64,000 nucleotides of DNA from positions 18,658,367 through 18,722,366 of the forward strand of contig JABAKD010000016.1 in the NCBI GenBank assembly GCA_012845835.1, given 5' to 3'. This document shows positions 34,009-56,767 of the stretch, one piece after another; position 1 is the first letter of the stretch; each line of letters opens with the position of its first letter. The translations under genes and the position numbers were made by a program. Under the pieces are notes generated by a model. It saw nothing but the letters and a program-made list of their open reading frames with translations. It was not told the DNA's origin and made no database searches. This DNA is from Undaria pinnatifida. Lineage: Eukaryota > Sar > Phaeophyceae > Laminariales > Alariaceae.

Positions 34009-35455
34009 GGGGGGGCACTCATTTGTTGCTTGCCTTAGTCATTTGACCATTGACCACGCATCCCTTTCGAGACGGAGCACCGTTCCTACTCCTAATAGAG
34101 ACACCTCCAACATTTGGGCGCTCATTTTGCTTTTTCCATATATTACATAGAAACTGTTTGCTTGTCCTATCCCCGTCCTGTTTCGCCGTCATCTATCTCC
34201 TAGGATAGCGATCGTTTTCTCGCTACTCTCTAGTCTACCAAACTCTTCCATGTCACACACGTCTAATTTCCTCATCTCCTCATCTAACGCATCCCGTTCC
34301 TCCTTGTGTATTTCGCGTTCTCCTACTATGTAAGCCCTACTCTCTATTGTTGTGCCACAACTGGCACATATTTGTAGCCACGTCCTCCTCCTCCCGACTG
34401 CTGGTACATCTATTTCTTCTTTCTGGTAGGCCCAGGTCCCCTACACGAAATCGCAGTTTCAGCTTTTTCGCATAGTCCGTTGGACCATGCAGACACGTTT
34501 TCATCCCAATACCTTCTCTCAACCCCCCATATATCTCTAAGTGCTTCTCCTATTTCACCTTATTTCTTAGCGCTAGCCTTTCCCTTTCTTCTAATATTTT
34601 TTTTACTTCTGTCTTGTACCCGCCAAACTTCTCTATCGACAGCACCTCTTCTCGGTCCCCTCCTAAATCCTTCCATATTTTCTCGACTACGTTGTCCCAT
34701 CTTGTTCCAGCTCACCCTTTTGTTATTTTCTCCCATATAGCCTTATCAGCTATGGCTGGCAACCTCTCTTCTGGCATATGCTTTATTTTATATTGCCATT
34801 TCAATTTCCTCGCGTCTCTTATTTGTTTTCAGTGGGTGCATTCCTAGTTCTGCTCTTAATACTGTATTACTCGTCGTACTTGAGCATCCTAGTATCTTTT
34901 TAGCTGCTGTCATCTGCACTGTTTCCAGTTGTTTTACTAACTTCGTGTCCCTTCCCATACTTCTCCTGCATACTCTCACTTTAATACAATCACATGCATT
35001 AGAGTGCATCTTTTAATCCTAGTGTCAAGGTGCGGGTCCGTTAGGATCGCATCCATTTTGCCTTCTTGTGACTTACCCTTTCCTATTTCTTTCCCTATGT
35101 GTGCATCACAAGAGCTGTACTTAGGGATCTCTATGCAAAGGTACGTATACTGCTCTACGATCGGTAGTTCATCTTCTCCCCACTTCCATTTGAAACTTAA
35201 CAGATTCACCTTATCTTCCTTACATACAACTACTTACTGCGCATTTTTTCACGTTCGCGGTCACTCTCCCTTTCCTCGTGCACTCTAGTGCGTTCTCTAT
35301 CTGTTTCTGCAATCCTTCGAGTGTTTCTGACATCCCCACGAAATCATCCGCAAACACCAACCCCGACACCATATCTTCCCCCATCGTGACTCCTTGCTTC
35401 GCTTCTTCGACTGTTACTGTCATGTCATTTATATACACCTTGAATAATGTGTGGG
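34009..35455 (-). pseudogene. 5'-truncated non-LTR retrotransposon with reverse-transcriptase relic
   Basis: The minus strand begins abruptly at about 35455 with TLFKVYINDM. It then has the reverse-transcriptase core GLVFADDFVG (about 35336-35365) with both catalytic aspartates, and the thumb-like QIENALECTRKGRVTANVKK. A frameshift near 35225 leads to EQYTYLCIEI and DTRIKRCTLMHVIV. A further shift leads to KQLETVQMTAAKKILGC and RAELGMHPLKTN. Degraded C-terminal pieces continue to about 34040, including EGIGMKTCLHGP and LRFRVGDLGLPERR. This order is typical of LINE-type polyproteins after the RT domain. Stops and frameshifts make it inactive. The element ends in a C-rich tail (complement of about 34000-34017). 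Three separate 3'-end copies of the same family lie at 52195-52290, 53625-53700 and 62848-62937. Confidence 0.8.
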
Positions 35456-37805
35456 GGGGGGCTGTGACGTTATACAGCAGGTTGTACTTTTGCTTTACAA
35501 GCCATAGCTGTCGTACCGTTCCATGCACGGTGCGGAGAACCTGATGTTTGCTTGACTACTGCCACAGTCCTGGCACGCTCCTCATTCCCACACTGCTGCA
35601 GGTAATATTTCGCAAAACGAAGTTCCAGGGTACAGCCGTTACGGCGATCTCCATGTCGATTGCGCGTAATTACGTTTCTATAAATGTAATGCACGTAAAT
35701 ACGCATTTAGAACCACTTACGATGATGCCGGGCACTCCGGCGGCCGCCCTCGGCATATTCTTCCACCTCTCAGCCATCCTCAGCTCTTAATTGCCGACTT
35801 CATTACCAGTTTTTCCCGAGCGTTCCTTTGTTTTTTTCTCTTGTTCCTTGTCCCCCGTTTTTATTTTTATTTTGAACCTGCTTCTTCTGCGCACACCACG
35901 ATTTAAGTGAAGGTACAAACCAGGCTCCGATAGCCACAGTATCTACGTACCGCAAGCAGAGCTGAATAGTCTACAATCGGCCTTGCACAGAGCAGCGAAG
36001 TACATACTGCGGTATGTTCGTGTCGACCAGACAGCAGAGTGCGACAATGCAAGCCAGAAGATCAGAACAAGTGTGTTGCCGAGAGCCACCATGTACGTAC
36101 CATATTTTAATGTCCTTTTTCCCTCTCTATTATTGTTCTTTGGATAAAATGCGTAGTAACAATAAAGCCACCGACAACTCATCATTTGGATTTTCCACGC
36201 GTTGACACCCAGCACACCCGGTGTCCGTGCCAATTTGTCATTCCAGCGAGAAGCAAAAGCTCTTTGGTCACAAACTTCGAGACAGACGTGTACACCCCTT
36301 TGAGACTTCAGAGGGAAAAATTGACGACGAAAATTGACGATTGCGGCATCGGCCACCGCTGGCTGGGGGTGATAAAATTGGTGTCCGAACGAAAATAGTG
36401 CAGAGATCCGTACGGGATGCGCGCAGCATGATCTTGCTCGTACTGCTGCGAGCTCAAGCTACAGGTAGACTCTTGAAAATATCGCAACCATTGATCTTTT
36501 GGTCGCAATACACCGGCCTCAAAAGGGTTGAAGCAAGATACCAAGCGCATACGGTATACTCATGCATGTGGCGTCCGGGCTGTTTTCCTGGAGCAAGGCG
36601 ACGGGACGCTGGCCACTATCGAAGTCGCCAGTTGGCACCTACAATCAACCGTGGACCTCTGTCCCCTTCACATACCTTTGTTGCATTTTTTCTTCCTGAG
36701 AGAGCGTAGCGGGCGGTGACTGCCGCCCGCGGGGCGAAGCGCCTTGTATTTACCTACATACCATACCCTGTCAGTCGTCAACCATCACTCATTAATCAGT
36801 AATCTCGTATCCATGAAGGCACAGCATCTGGGTGGAAATATCAGTTTAATGAGAAGAACACGTACACTCATCTCCAACAGCAGCAGCTTGATAAGAAACC
36901 GAGAGCTGTGCTATGCTTCACCAGTAGTTTCTTGTCCAAAACACTAGTGTAACCACTTTTAGGTAGTGCCCAGTATGTCGCAGGGCACAACTAGATCAGA
37001 AAGCCATTTTTCTGTTTCGTCTGTTTCCTGACCCCTTCGACACGTTTGGGGGCGAATGGGTGACTGGAAAGCATTCAGAGAATATCAGGCTTCAGGTAAA
37101 AGTGCTTCAACTCTAAACGCTAGTAGTTACCTGGTACCGGTTTGAGAGTGGTAACCTATAATTGTGCAAACTACAGCAGACGGGAGAGTACTATGGGCGG
37201 GGGTTCGAACCCGTTCAATCTACCGATCCCTCTGCCACAATTCGACGCGAAAACGCAAAGCAAAATCATCGTCGCAAGCATTCGACAACCGTCAATCATT
37301 GTTTTGTAGGTTCCGCATAGAAAAGACTAACGAAGTACGACCTGGTCGGAAGGCTCATAAAACTATATGCTCGAATAGTATCTGGAATAGAAATGAGACG
37401 GTCAAGCTTGTGATGCTGCTGCAATAAAAACCAGTAAGCATCAGGTACAGTATGCAAGAGCCAAGCGAGGAATTGAAGTCACACAGTAAATAGAAAAGTA
37501 CATAATACCTGATCCAACCTGAGACGTTCAATTGGGATGCTTAGTCGAGCGCAAAGGGAGGATTGTTCCCCCCCCCACGTATCCATGATTTCCATCGTCC
37601 GCCTCCGCAATCCCCCCCCCATGCTGTTGATGCTGCCCTGCTCCCCAGCTCGTGCTAGTCACAGCACCTTTCCGCTCGTTATTAGGCTGAGCAAACCACG
37701 CCTGCCGGCAGCCGATTATATCGGCTTAGTCGCACAACCAAACCATCCAGAAACCGTTCGTCATTCAAGCATTCCCTCCCGCTCTCGCCTTGCTCATTCT
37801 CGAGT
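35456..37805. other. Intergenic region, no gene seen
   Basis: No supported gene. Minus frames at 35943-36356 and plus frames at 36341-36709 have no recognised motif. A GGGGTTCGAACCC segment near 37200 resembles a tRNA T-arm, but no other arm can be found. Confidence 0.35.
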
Positions 37806-38464
37806 TCAGATGGGTGTGGCGGTGGCCAGGGAGGCGGTACCCCCGTGGACTGTAGCTGCTGCTGCTGTTGCGGCGGAAGTGGCGATGGCAATATCTCCTG
37901 CGCCTGCTACGCTTTGCCCTCGACCGTCTTCTCCTCGTCCCCTTCTCTCCTTTCTTTTCTCCTCGCTCCCCTTCCGTTCCATCTGTACAACCCTCTGTTT
38001 TCCTTTTTCATCTTGAAGCTGCTGGAGCTGCTGCCGCTGCTGCGGCTGCTGCTGCGGTGCAGTGCTCTTGCTCCCAGTGCCAAGCGGCTTTACCAGCCTA
38101 GGTCCACGTCTGGCCATACTGATGTCCAAACATTGAACACGAGGAACAGGCTGCGGTACCTTCCCCATCTCTTCCTGCAGCGAGAGTCTCATGAGCTCGA
38201 GGAGGATAATCGAGAAACCGAAAATTGTGGGTCACATGTCCTACATTCGATTTTCAATTACATCATCCAATCGTAGCCTCCCGTGATTTGGTCGGAGGTC
38301 TGGTAATCGGAACATTCTCCACCCTTGATCTCTTATCCTGATCCACCCCTCCTTACAAGCAGTGCGTCCAGCTCCAACATCCTCATCCGTTGTGAAAATG
38401 TCTCCGCTATCTCTGCCATCGCTTCTATCCCCATCTTGCTCTCTTCGATCTCGCCATGCGGCAT
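37806..38464 (-). CDS. Possible two-exon gene, coiled coil plus Gln-rich tail
   Basis: Minus-strand model: exon 1 is 38464-38357 (36 codons, starting MPHGEIEESK). A 182-bp intron follows, with donor GTAAGG and acceptor CTGCAG. Exon 2 is 38174-37806. The frames join exactly, giving 158 residues. An in-frame TGA lies two codons before the ATG. Exon 1 encodes a strongly helical stretch (MAEIAETFSQRMRMLELDAL). Exon 2 continues EEMGKVPQPVPRVQCL, then a Gln-rich run from CAG triplets, a Lys/Glu/Arg-rich segment and an Ala/Thr-rich end. No domain is recognised. The good splice signals and helix support a gene; the low-complexity second exon is a reason for doubt. A decayed transposon gene is the alternative. 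Confidence 0.3.
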
Positions 38465-38561
38465 GATTCAAACCAAAGCACTGAGCTTGCCCCCTTCGCG
38501 GGAGAGTCCTCACACAACATCCTGGCTTCTAAACGGATCGCAGTACTTCGCGATTAATCGT

Positions 38562-38890
38562 GTTTCTTGATCCTCGAAGCGTGGCGGGCTTATCCGTTGA
38601 GCGGACAAAGCTGAGGTGTCGGGGTTGACGGCAGATGGTCAGATGCATTATGTGCACATTAAGCTCCTCTGAGTACATCGCAGAAGGCGAACAAGAAATT
38701 CTTCTCATAAAGCTTCACGTCAAGTGAGCCGGGCTGCATAATCGCAGTGGGAAATGCCGCCCGACCGGGGATATTCCGCAGTGAAGGTTCCACTGCCAAA
38801 AAGCCAATCTACTATTGTAACACCCTACTATCATCATCGTCATTGTTGCATCCTGTCCGAGCGCAATCAACACCACGGGGGCCTATATAA
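38562..38890 (+). repeat. 330-bp dispersed repeat R3, copy 2
   Basis: Partner of 28938-29272. Both share TTTCTTGATCCTCGAAGCGT, AAAGCTTCA, AAATGCCGCCC and AATCTACTATTGTAAC in the same order and on the same strand. Confidence 0.8.
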
Positions 38891-41399
38891 AGTTTACATT
38901 ATTTCCTCAAGTCGGTTGTTGAGCGAGATAGAGACCTACCCACGCGTGGTGCTGGGTAGATGTTATCCTTACCGTAGCAAACGTCGGTAGTTTCTTCGAT
39001 CATCTCCCGCCTCTACGTTATGTTGTGTGGCGAAATTGTACGTACGTGCCGAACGCGCCATTCCTTGGTACATGGGCAGCGAGTGTGCTCGCTTTGCGTA
39101 GGCCGCTTCCGTCGCGTCAGATCAAGCACGAACCCGTTAATAATGCGACCGTCCAGCACCCATGTAAGGTTAGCGTTGTTTTTCGTAAGGTAGATCACGT
39201 CGCGCCTTTACCTTGGAACCCCTTTGGAACGAAACCCACGTCTTGGGGGGAAAACTACTTGGAAATAGCGTGGGGTCATGTTTTCGATTCTACAAGGGTT
39301 AATCCTTCGCTAAGTAGTACCAAGACCCCGCAACAGTTGACACGTAGCGTCGCAGTCACGCTCGATTACGTTCTACTTCACGTGCGATGTTCACTAACTG
39401 CCACGCCAATCAAAAGGTCCGCCAATGTCTGCTCACAGCCGCCGCGCTTCACAAACCCGCCCCCACCGACCTTGCCTTTGTCTTCGACGTTTTTTTGGGG
39501 TAGGTGACTCGGGCCCTTGACGCCGGAGCCCGGGTTATTTATGGCTACAGCTGCGCTTTCTGCGGGGGCGCGATTCCGCCCGGAGATAGCAACGCAGCTT
39601 TGGCACATTTGTACATTATTTTTGCATAGCTAGTGCTGTGTTTCCCCTCTTCTTATTAGGCTCCTCCCGCTTTTTGCTTAGACCACTGTTGTGACAACTT
39701 TTTGCTGATATACGGGTTTTTTCTGTTTTTTTTTTTGCTTTTTCTGGCGTCGCTGGAAGTGAATAAGTTGTGGCCCCAGCGTATCACCTATTAGTTGTAG
39801 TCTGTCCTGAAAAAGAGCGATCGTTGGGGTGTTACCTTGTTACCCCAAGCGGTCCTCACGTTTCTGGACAGCGTGGTACATTAGCCCCCCCCCCATTACC
39901 ATGGCGGTGTGCCAGAGCAATATAACTGCCTTAGCGGAGGAAGCCGCCGTGTTGATTCCATGTTATGAGCGCGATTTCCAAGTCGCGCCCAAGCGATTTA
40001 TACCGCCTTATATCGGGATACCGCGCCCTACTCAGGCCGCCTTATGGGGACGCCCCTAATATGCTCTTGAGATTATTCGAAGGAACGCGAACAATCAGCC
40101 CCATGGGCCCAAGAGCCGTGTTACCGCATGGGGTGCACTTTTGACCCCAAGCGGTCATCACTGGCGGAACTTAGCACCTCAACTGGGGAGCTATCCAGTA
40201 TGTTTTGGTTCGGCGTGTTTTTTATACAAGGGCTCCGCTCCGCGGGCGGCTGATGCGGCACGCTTCGCTCGCGCAAGGAAGAAAACAGCAAGATATGGAG
40301 GGGGTAGAAAGAAGAGGCCCATGAGTTGGTGCAACTAGCGATTTGATAATGCCAAGAGCCATTTGTACAGAGCTGATTGCCCTATGCTGTGCTGTGTGCT
40401 TGCTGCCGATGTCACGGTCTGATCGGCAGTACCGTACTACCAGGTACCTGGTATATTTTATGTAGATATATTTCTGATGGGCGCTGTCCCTGCCGAAGCA
40501 CGCGTTTTATGCCTTTTAAACTGCAGGTAGTATAGTACATGTCGTATGTGCAGTGGAGAGATCGTGACCGCGCTGAATCATCTTTTTTGGTCAATCGATG
40601 TCCTGTATTAATAGTGTTTTTTGTTTGGCTTTTCGACATTTTGTTTATGAATACAACTTTCACCAGGAGGGGTGGAAGAATTATGTGCTTCCCCTGTTTT
40701 TGTGTAAACTTTTCTGCCATGAGTGGTGAAAACTGATGTTGTTCCCCTTGCCCGTGCATATTTTTTTTCCGTGAGCGGTGAAACTGTATGTGCTTCCTTT
40801 TTCCTCTCGTTGTAGCGTTGTTTTTGCGTTGCGGCGATCGATCGCAGAACAGATTTATTGCCCAGTACATCGCGATGTGCTTGACCCACGGGACTGTCAC
40901 CTGCGCCGCTGCTGGTGGTAATCCGTGTCATCGCCATTGGAACGCGTCGTGTTGGGACGAAACGCGCCCATTTTCTCTGTAAATCCATTAGCGCCTCCGG
41001 CCGGGGTTTCTTTGTTTTGTCTTCGTTCCCGTTTCTTTCGACATGTATGTATACCTATTAATAGTGGATTTGTCTATGCTGGTATCTCTTAGTAGATTGG
41101 TGTGATTCCCCCCCGATTTATTACGTCTTCGTTGATGGGCTTCGAGTGGGCTTGTTGTTGGTTTTGGGGAGAATGGTGGGTGTGTTGGGCTCACCTCTTT
41201 CTGGGCAGGATACATAGCCCTGTAGTTGACAGCGATTGTTGTATACCTTGTGGGGATATAAGGGGACATCTCTGTAGGCACGATGCTTAGTTGTGGACAT
41301 CCCAGGTCGAGGCCGTGTCGTAATCTACATGTTACGTTTCGATTATTGATAAACTCGGCGAAATAAGCAGGGCTCTTTGCGGCTATCCGTCCGTGCACG
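38891..41399. other. Intergenic region with one shared repeat
   Basis: No supported gene. A segment at 39985-40056 is related, in inverse orientation, to 51935-52050. A minus frame at 39013-39198 looks mildly protein-like but has no assignable motif. Confidence 0.35.
39985..40056 (-). repeat. Repeat related to 51935-52050
   Basis: Inverse reading gives GTCCCCATAAGGCGG, CGGTATCCCGATAT, AAGGCGG and GGCGCGACTT. The same blocks occur in this order at about 51937-52005 on the plus strand. Confidence 0.55.
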
Positions 41400-41745
41400 G
41401 TGAGTTTTTTTCAAGTCAAAATCTTACAGTCCGGTTTGGTGTGGTTTTTTAAGAAGGTGGAAATCTTACGGTGCGGTTCGGTGTACTGTGAATCCTACGG
41501 TACGGTTCAGTGCTGTGATATATCCTATGGTGCGGTTCGTTGCGGTTTTGAAAATAGGAAATCATACGGTGCGCGGTTCGGTGCGTTTTTAAAAAGTCGT
41601 GAACGCGAGGGTGTGGTTCGGTGCTTTCATGTACCCTAAGGTGCGGTGATTTGCGGTTTTCCGATATCGTAAAACCTTCGGTGCAGTACGGTGGGGTTTT
41701 CAAGAGGGCAACGGCGCGGTAGGGTTAACCGCACCGAACCGATAG
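41400..41745 (+). repeat. Short-unit array of CTACGGTGCGGTTCGGTG
   Basis: Eight or nine loose copies of a CGGTGCGGTTCGGTG-like motif spaced about 30-45 bp apart, ending in an inverted copy (AACCGCACCGAACCG, about 41726). This resembles the motif-dense ends of hAT elements, but I could not find convincing termini. Confidence 0.6.
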
Positions 41746-41789
41746 GAAAAACGGCACCATGAAGAACCCTGCAAACAAGACCGTGTACG

Positions 41790-42245
41790 CTGAATATTCC
41801 AGGGCTACTCTCTGCCAAGTAAAATATCCGATTTTCTGCGGTACGGACTCGCGTGGCTCGAGGCATTGTCATTGTGCTTTTACGTTATGATTTCTGATAT
41901 AAACAGTAAGTCTGTCCGAATTTCTGAGACACGGACTTGCCTGGCTCGAGAGGTCGGGTCATGATGTACGCGTAAAATTTCGATTCTTGAGAAGCACCGT
42001 AAGGAAGCTGTCCATACTGAACAATTCGAAGATACTCTAGTAGGCGATTTTCTGGGGTACAGATTTGCGTGGCCCGAGGTCGTGTCATAATCTGTCTGCT
42101 TTTCATGTTTCGATTTTTGATATGCACAGTAAGAACTACTACTGTTCTAACTGAATACTGAAGAGATAATCTCTTTCGGCGGTGTTTTGAGTGTTGGGCT
42201 TGCCTGGCTCGAAGTCGTGTCATAGTCTACGCGTAAATGTACGAT
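41790..42245 (+). repeat. Degenerate array around TTGCCTGGCTCGAGGTCGTGTCAT
   Basis: Copies of TTGCCTGGCTCGAGGTCGTG occur near 41847, 41936, 42065 and 42203. An outlier lies near 41305. Spacing is irregular, about 90-140 bp. No coding capacity. Confidence 0.6.
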
Positions 42246-42270
42246 TAGTGAGAAGCAGGAGTCGGCGAGC

Positions 42271-42352
42271 TGTGGGAATGCTGAGCCCTGAGGGGGAGAA
42301 GGGGTAACACCTGTGACCACGGCTTGTCCAAAAGCTGGAAAGTAAAAGTATG
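42271..42352 (+). repeat. Dispersed repeat, copy 2 (partner at 3748-3862)
   Basis: Shares ACACCTGTGACCACGGCTTG and AGCTGGAAAGTAAAAGT with copy 1. Confidence 0.7.
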
Positions 42353-45043
42353 ATGAAAAAACAAGTTGTGCCTGCTTGGACTGAACTAGCCGAGGGCGAA
42401 GCGCCCGCGAGCCGCCACAGCGTTCAAGTCCGCGAAGTTGATTGGGGGCGGCTGTTTGTGCGGTATATGAGAGGAGATCTTAGACGGAAACAGAAGTGAT
42501 GACGTTGCTGTTATTTGGTGTGTGGCGGTCTGGTTAATGTGTTGCGTCAAAAAGTTTAATCAAACACCCATTTCACAAAGCTGCCGCAAGGCGTCGTTTG
42601 AAAGTCCTGCACCTGACGGAGAACTCCGCTTATGGAGAGCGCTGCTGCTCATCGACAAAACTACGCGCCCTCCCCTTCACCGCCGTCAGAATCTGTAATT
42701 TTCCATTGTGATACATACCTTTCGAGATATTTCCTGCGAACTCCCCGTTTGGCCAGCGCTTTATTCGCATCCACCCAAGCCGACGTCAGGCTATGGAATA
42801 AGAAACATGGCCTTTTCATTCCAACCCAACAGATTTACCCTGGGCAGGGTAGTCGATCGATCTTTACCCCCGGGTACCTCAGTAAGCGACGCCTTCACAA
42901 CCTCCCGTAGGTCGTTTTTCTCGTTGCTGTTCATAGCCTGTACAATACAGGTGCGTGCTGTTCCCTCGCACCTCTTACCTTCCAAACTTCCGAGCCGCCC
43001 GGCAACGCCCCGGTCACAATTCTTGGGAGAGAGCTGCAGCAAAATAAATGAAGCCCAGTCCGTCCTCCCGCCAAGCAGGTCATAGGTCGACGCCACATCT
43101 TGGACCACAGTAAAATACCATCTCGCCAAAAAAGGTCCGACGCCACATCCAAATGAGGTAGTTAGTCGTCCTCTCGCCAAACGGGTCAACAGGTCGACGC
43201 CGCCTCCTGGACCACAGCTACCAGTACACAGTAGCATATCTGACGCCTGTTCTTTCGCCGGGGAGGGCTTATGTGTGGGGGACCCGTGGTATCATCGCGT
43301 GCACGCCCGTGGGAGGTCAAGTGGCGCCCGACGTGAATGACGAGGGCTCCTGTGTGTGGTGGGGTTGTAGCACAGTCGTGCGGCCGCGGGAAATGAGTGG
43401 CGATCGGGAGCAGCCAGGCGGTGTCTCGCAGGGTATTGTGCGATAATTCATCCAGATAGATATTCTGCGCGCACGAACGAACCGAACCTCGCGGATACGG
43501 TTTTTACTGGCTTCGTCCACAGCACTCCTCCTCCTCTTCCCCGTTTTGTTCGCGCTCCCTGGCGGATCTGCTCCTACCTCTTCTGATTGGAAGGGCGGCG
43601 GTTTTGGAGGGGGGGGAGGGGGGGGCGGAGGAAGGGTTGTTCGTGATTTCGTGATTTCGTGAAGGAGAATATTTTGGCAAAGTCCGTGCCACGATCTCTG
43701 CTACAACAACAATGAGACTGTAGCCCACAACCAACAACCGGTATAGTACTAGACTATTCGTAATTCGTACAACTGATCAGCGGTTTGGCAGCCGCTTGCC
43801 GGCGAAAACCGGGGCGTCTTGTCATACAAGAGTGTGTATGCAAAACGGATACACCGATCGACGTATTGTATCAGCGGAGATCATGGATCCACGCATCAAC
43901 AACGGACCCGAGCTGGATCCACGCATCGACAACAGATCCACGCGCCACCAAAGACATCCAAGGATTCAACAATCTACAGGTTCTCGGAGGATCTACGGAT
44001 CCGCAGGTCCACTGAGGATCCACGGATCCGCGGACTCACTGAGGATCCGCAGATCTATGGTTCCACTGAGGACGAAGGATCCACAGATTCATGTACCCAT
44101 GGAGGATGGAGGATTTACCGTACAACACCGGCAATGTAGCTGTATAACGGCATCGCGGCGTCGCACGGCACAACAGCACACTCACCAGGCACTGTCAATA
44201 ATGTGTCGTTGCGTACCGAAGCGAAGCCTAGGATAGCTCACAGCTCACCACTTGCTACACAGCTGCACCTGTGTTGCCTTAGCCCCTGGGCACGGTTATG
44301 CTTGTGGTATGTGTACTCGTTGGAATACTTCTGTTGTAGACTTCGTCACGGGACAGCAAAAGGGAACAGGGGACAAAAAACACCTCTCCCCGAAAATAGC
44401 GACGCCTTTTTCTCACGTGTGCTCCTCTCACCTGAATCAGCAATCAGCACGACGACGAACGACGACGCAAAAACAGCAGTAGTCATAAAAAGTCAAGGAG
44501 GTATAGGGGTGTGTGCCACTCACGCGAGAGAACGGAACGAGCTGCTCACTGCGTAGCTCTGCACAGCTAGCTGCTGTGACCGCCGGCAGATGATGAACTT
44601 CACCACCCTGATGCGGATGAGTGAGTGCACCTCCCCATGAGGGAGGGAGGTAGATGGAGGTCGAATGAGCTTTTTGACCATGTTTGGTTGATTGATGCTC
44701 CTGCCGCTGCTGATTTCCGTCATTTTTTTGCGGGAAATAATGACATACCCAACCGGTCACTCCGAGTAAAACCAAGGGTAGAATGGGAGGAAACTGCTGT
44801 GATTCTAGTGTGTTCTTTTGGCCGTCGTTTTTGTGGGCGCTCTCTCCGTGTTTGTGCTCTAAACCTGTCCTGGCAGCTTTTTGTTGGCACGGTGCCTGCA
44901 TTCAAGCACAGTGGCTCCCTGCTCGAGCTTCTTCCCTGATCCCATGGGCCTATTGTGCTGATGTAATCGTAGGGAAAGCTGCGCAGTCAGCTCCCGTCGT
45001 ATGTACAACAATAGCCAATAAGTATGGCTGACTGGGTTCAACC
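42353..45043. other. Intergenic region upstream of the DCAF11-type gene
   Basis: No supported gene. About 43885-44095 holds irregular short repeats around ACTGAGGATCCACGGATCC. Plus frames over it are repeat by-products. Confidence 0.4.
43885..44095 (+). repeat. Short repeats around GGATCCACGGATCCG
   Basis: At least seven GGATCCAC/GGATCCGC-like units, several preceded by CACTGA. Confidence 0.7.

Positions 45044-56767
<11,724 letters not shown>

Noticed and set aside
35940-36130. Plus-frame text LHRAAKYILRYV, reminiscent of a Copia polyprotein C-terminus
   Set aside because: The match is about a dozen residues, with no neighbouring integrase, RNase H or long terminal repeats.
37140-37215. tRNA-like GGGGTTCGAACCC segment
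   Set aside because: The T-stem does not pair fully and no acceptor, D or anticodon arm could be built.
41380-41780. Array of CGGTGCGGTTCGGTG as a complete hAT element
   Set aside because: Candidate inverted ends match only loosely and I found no target duplication, so it is listed only as a repeat.
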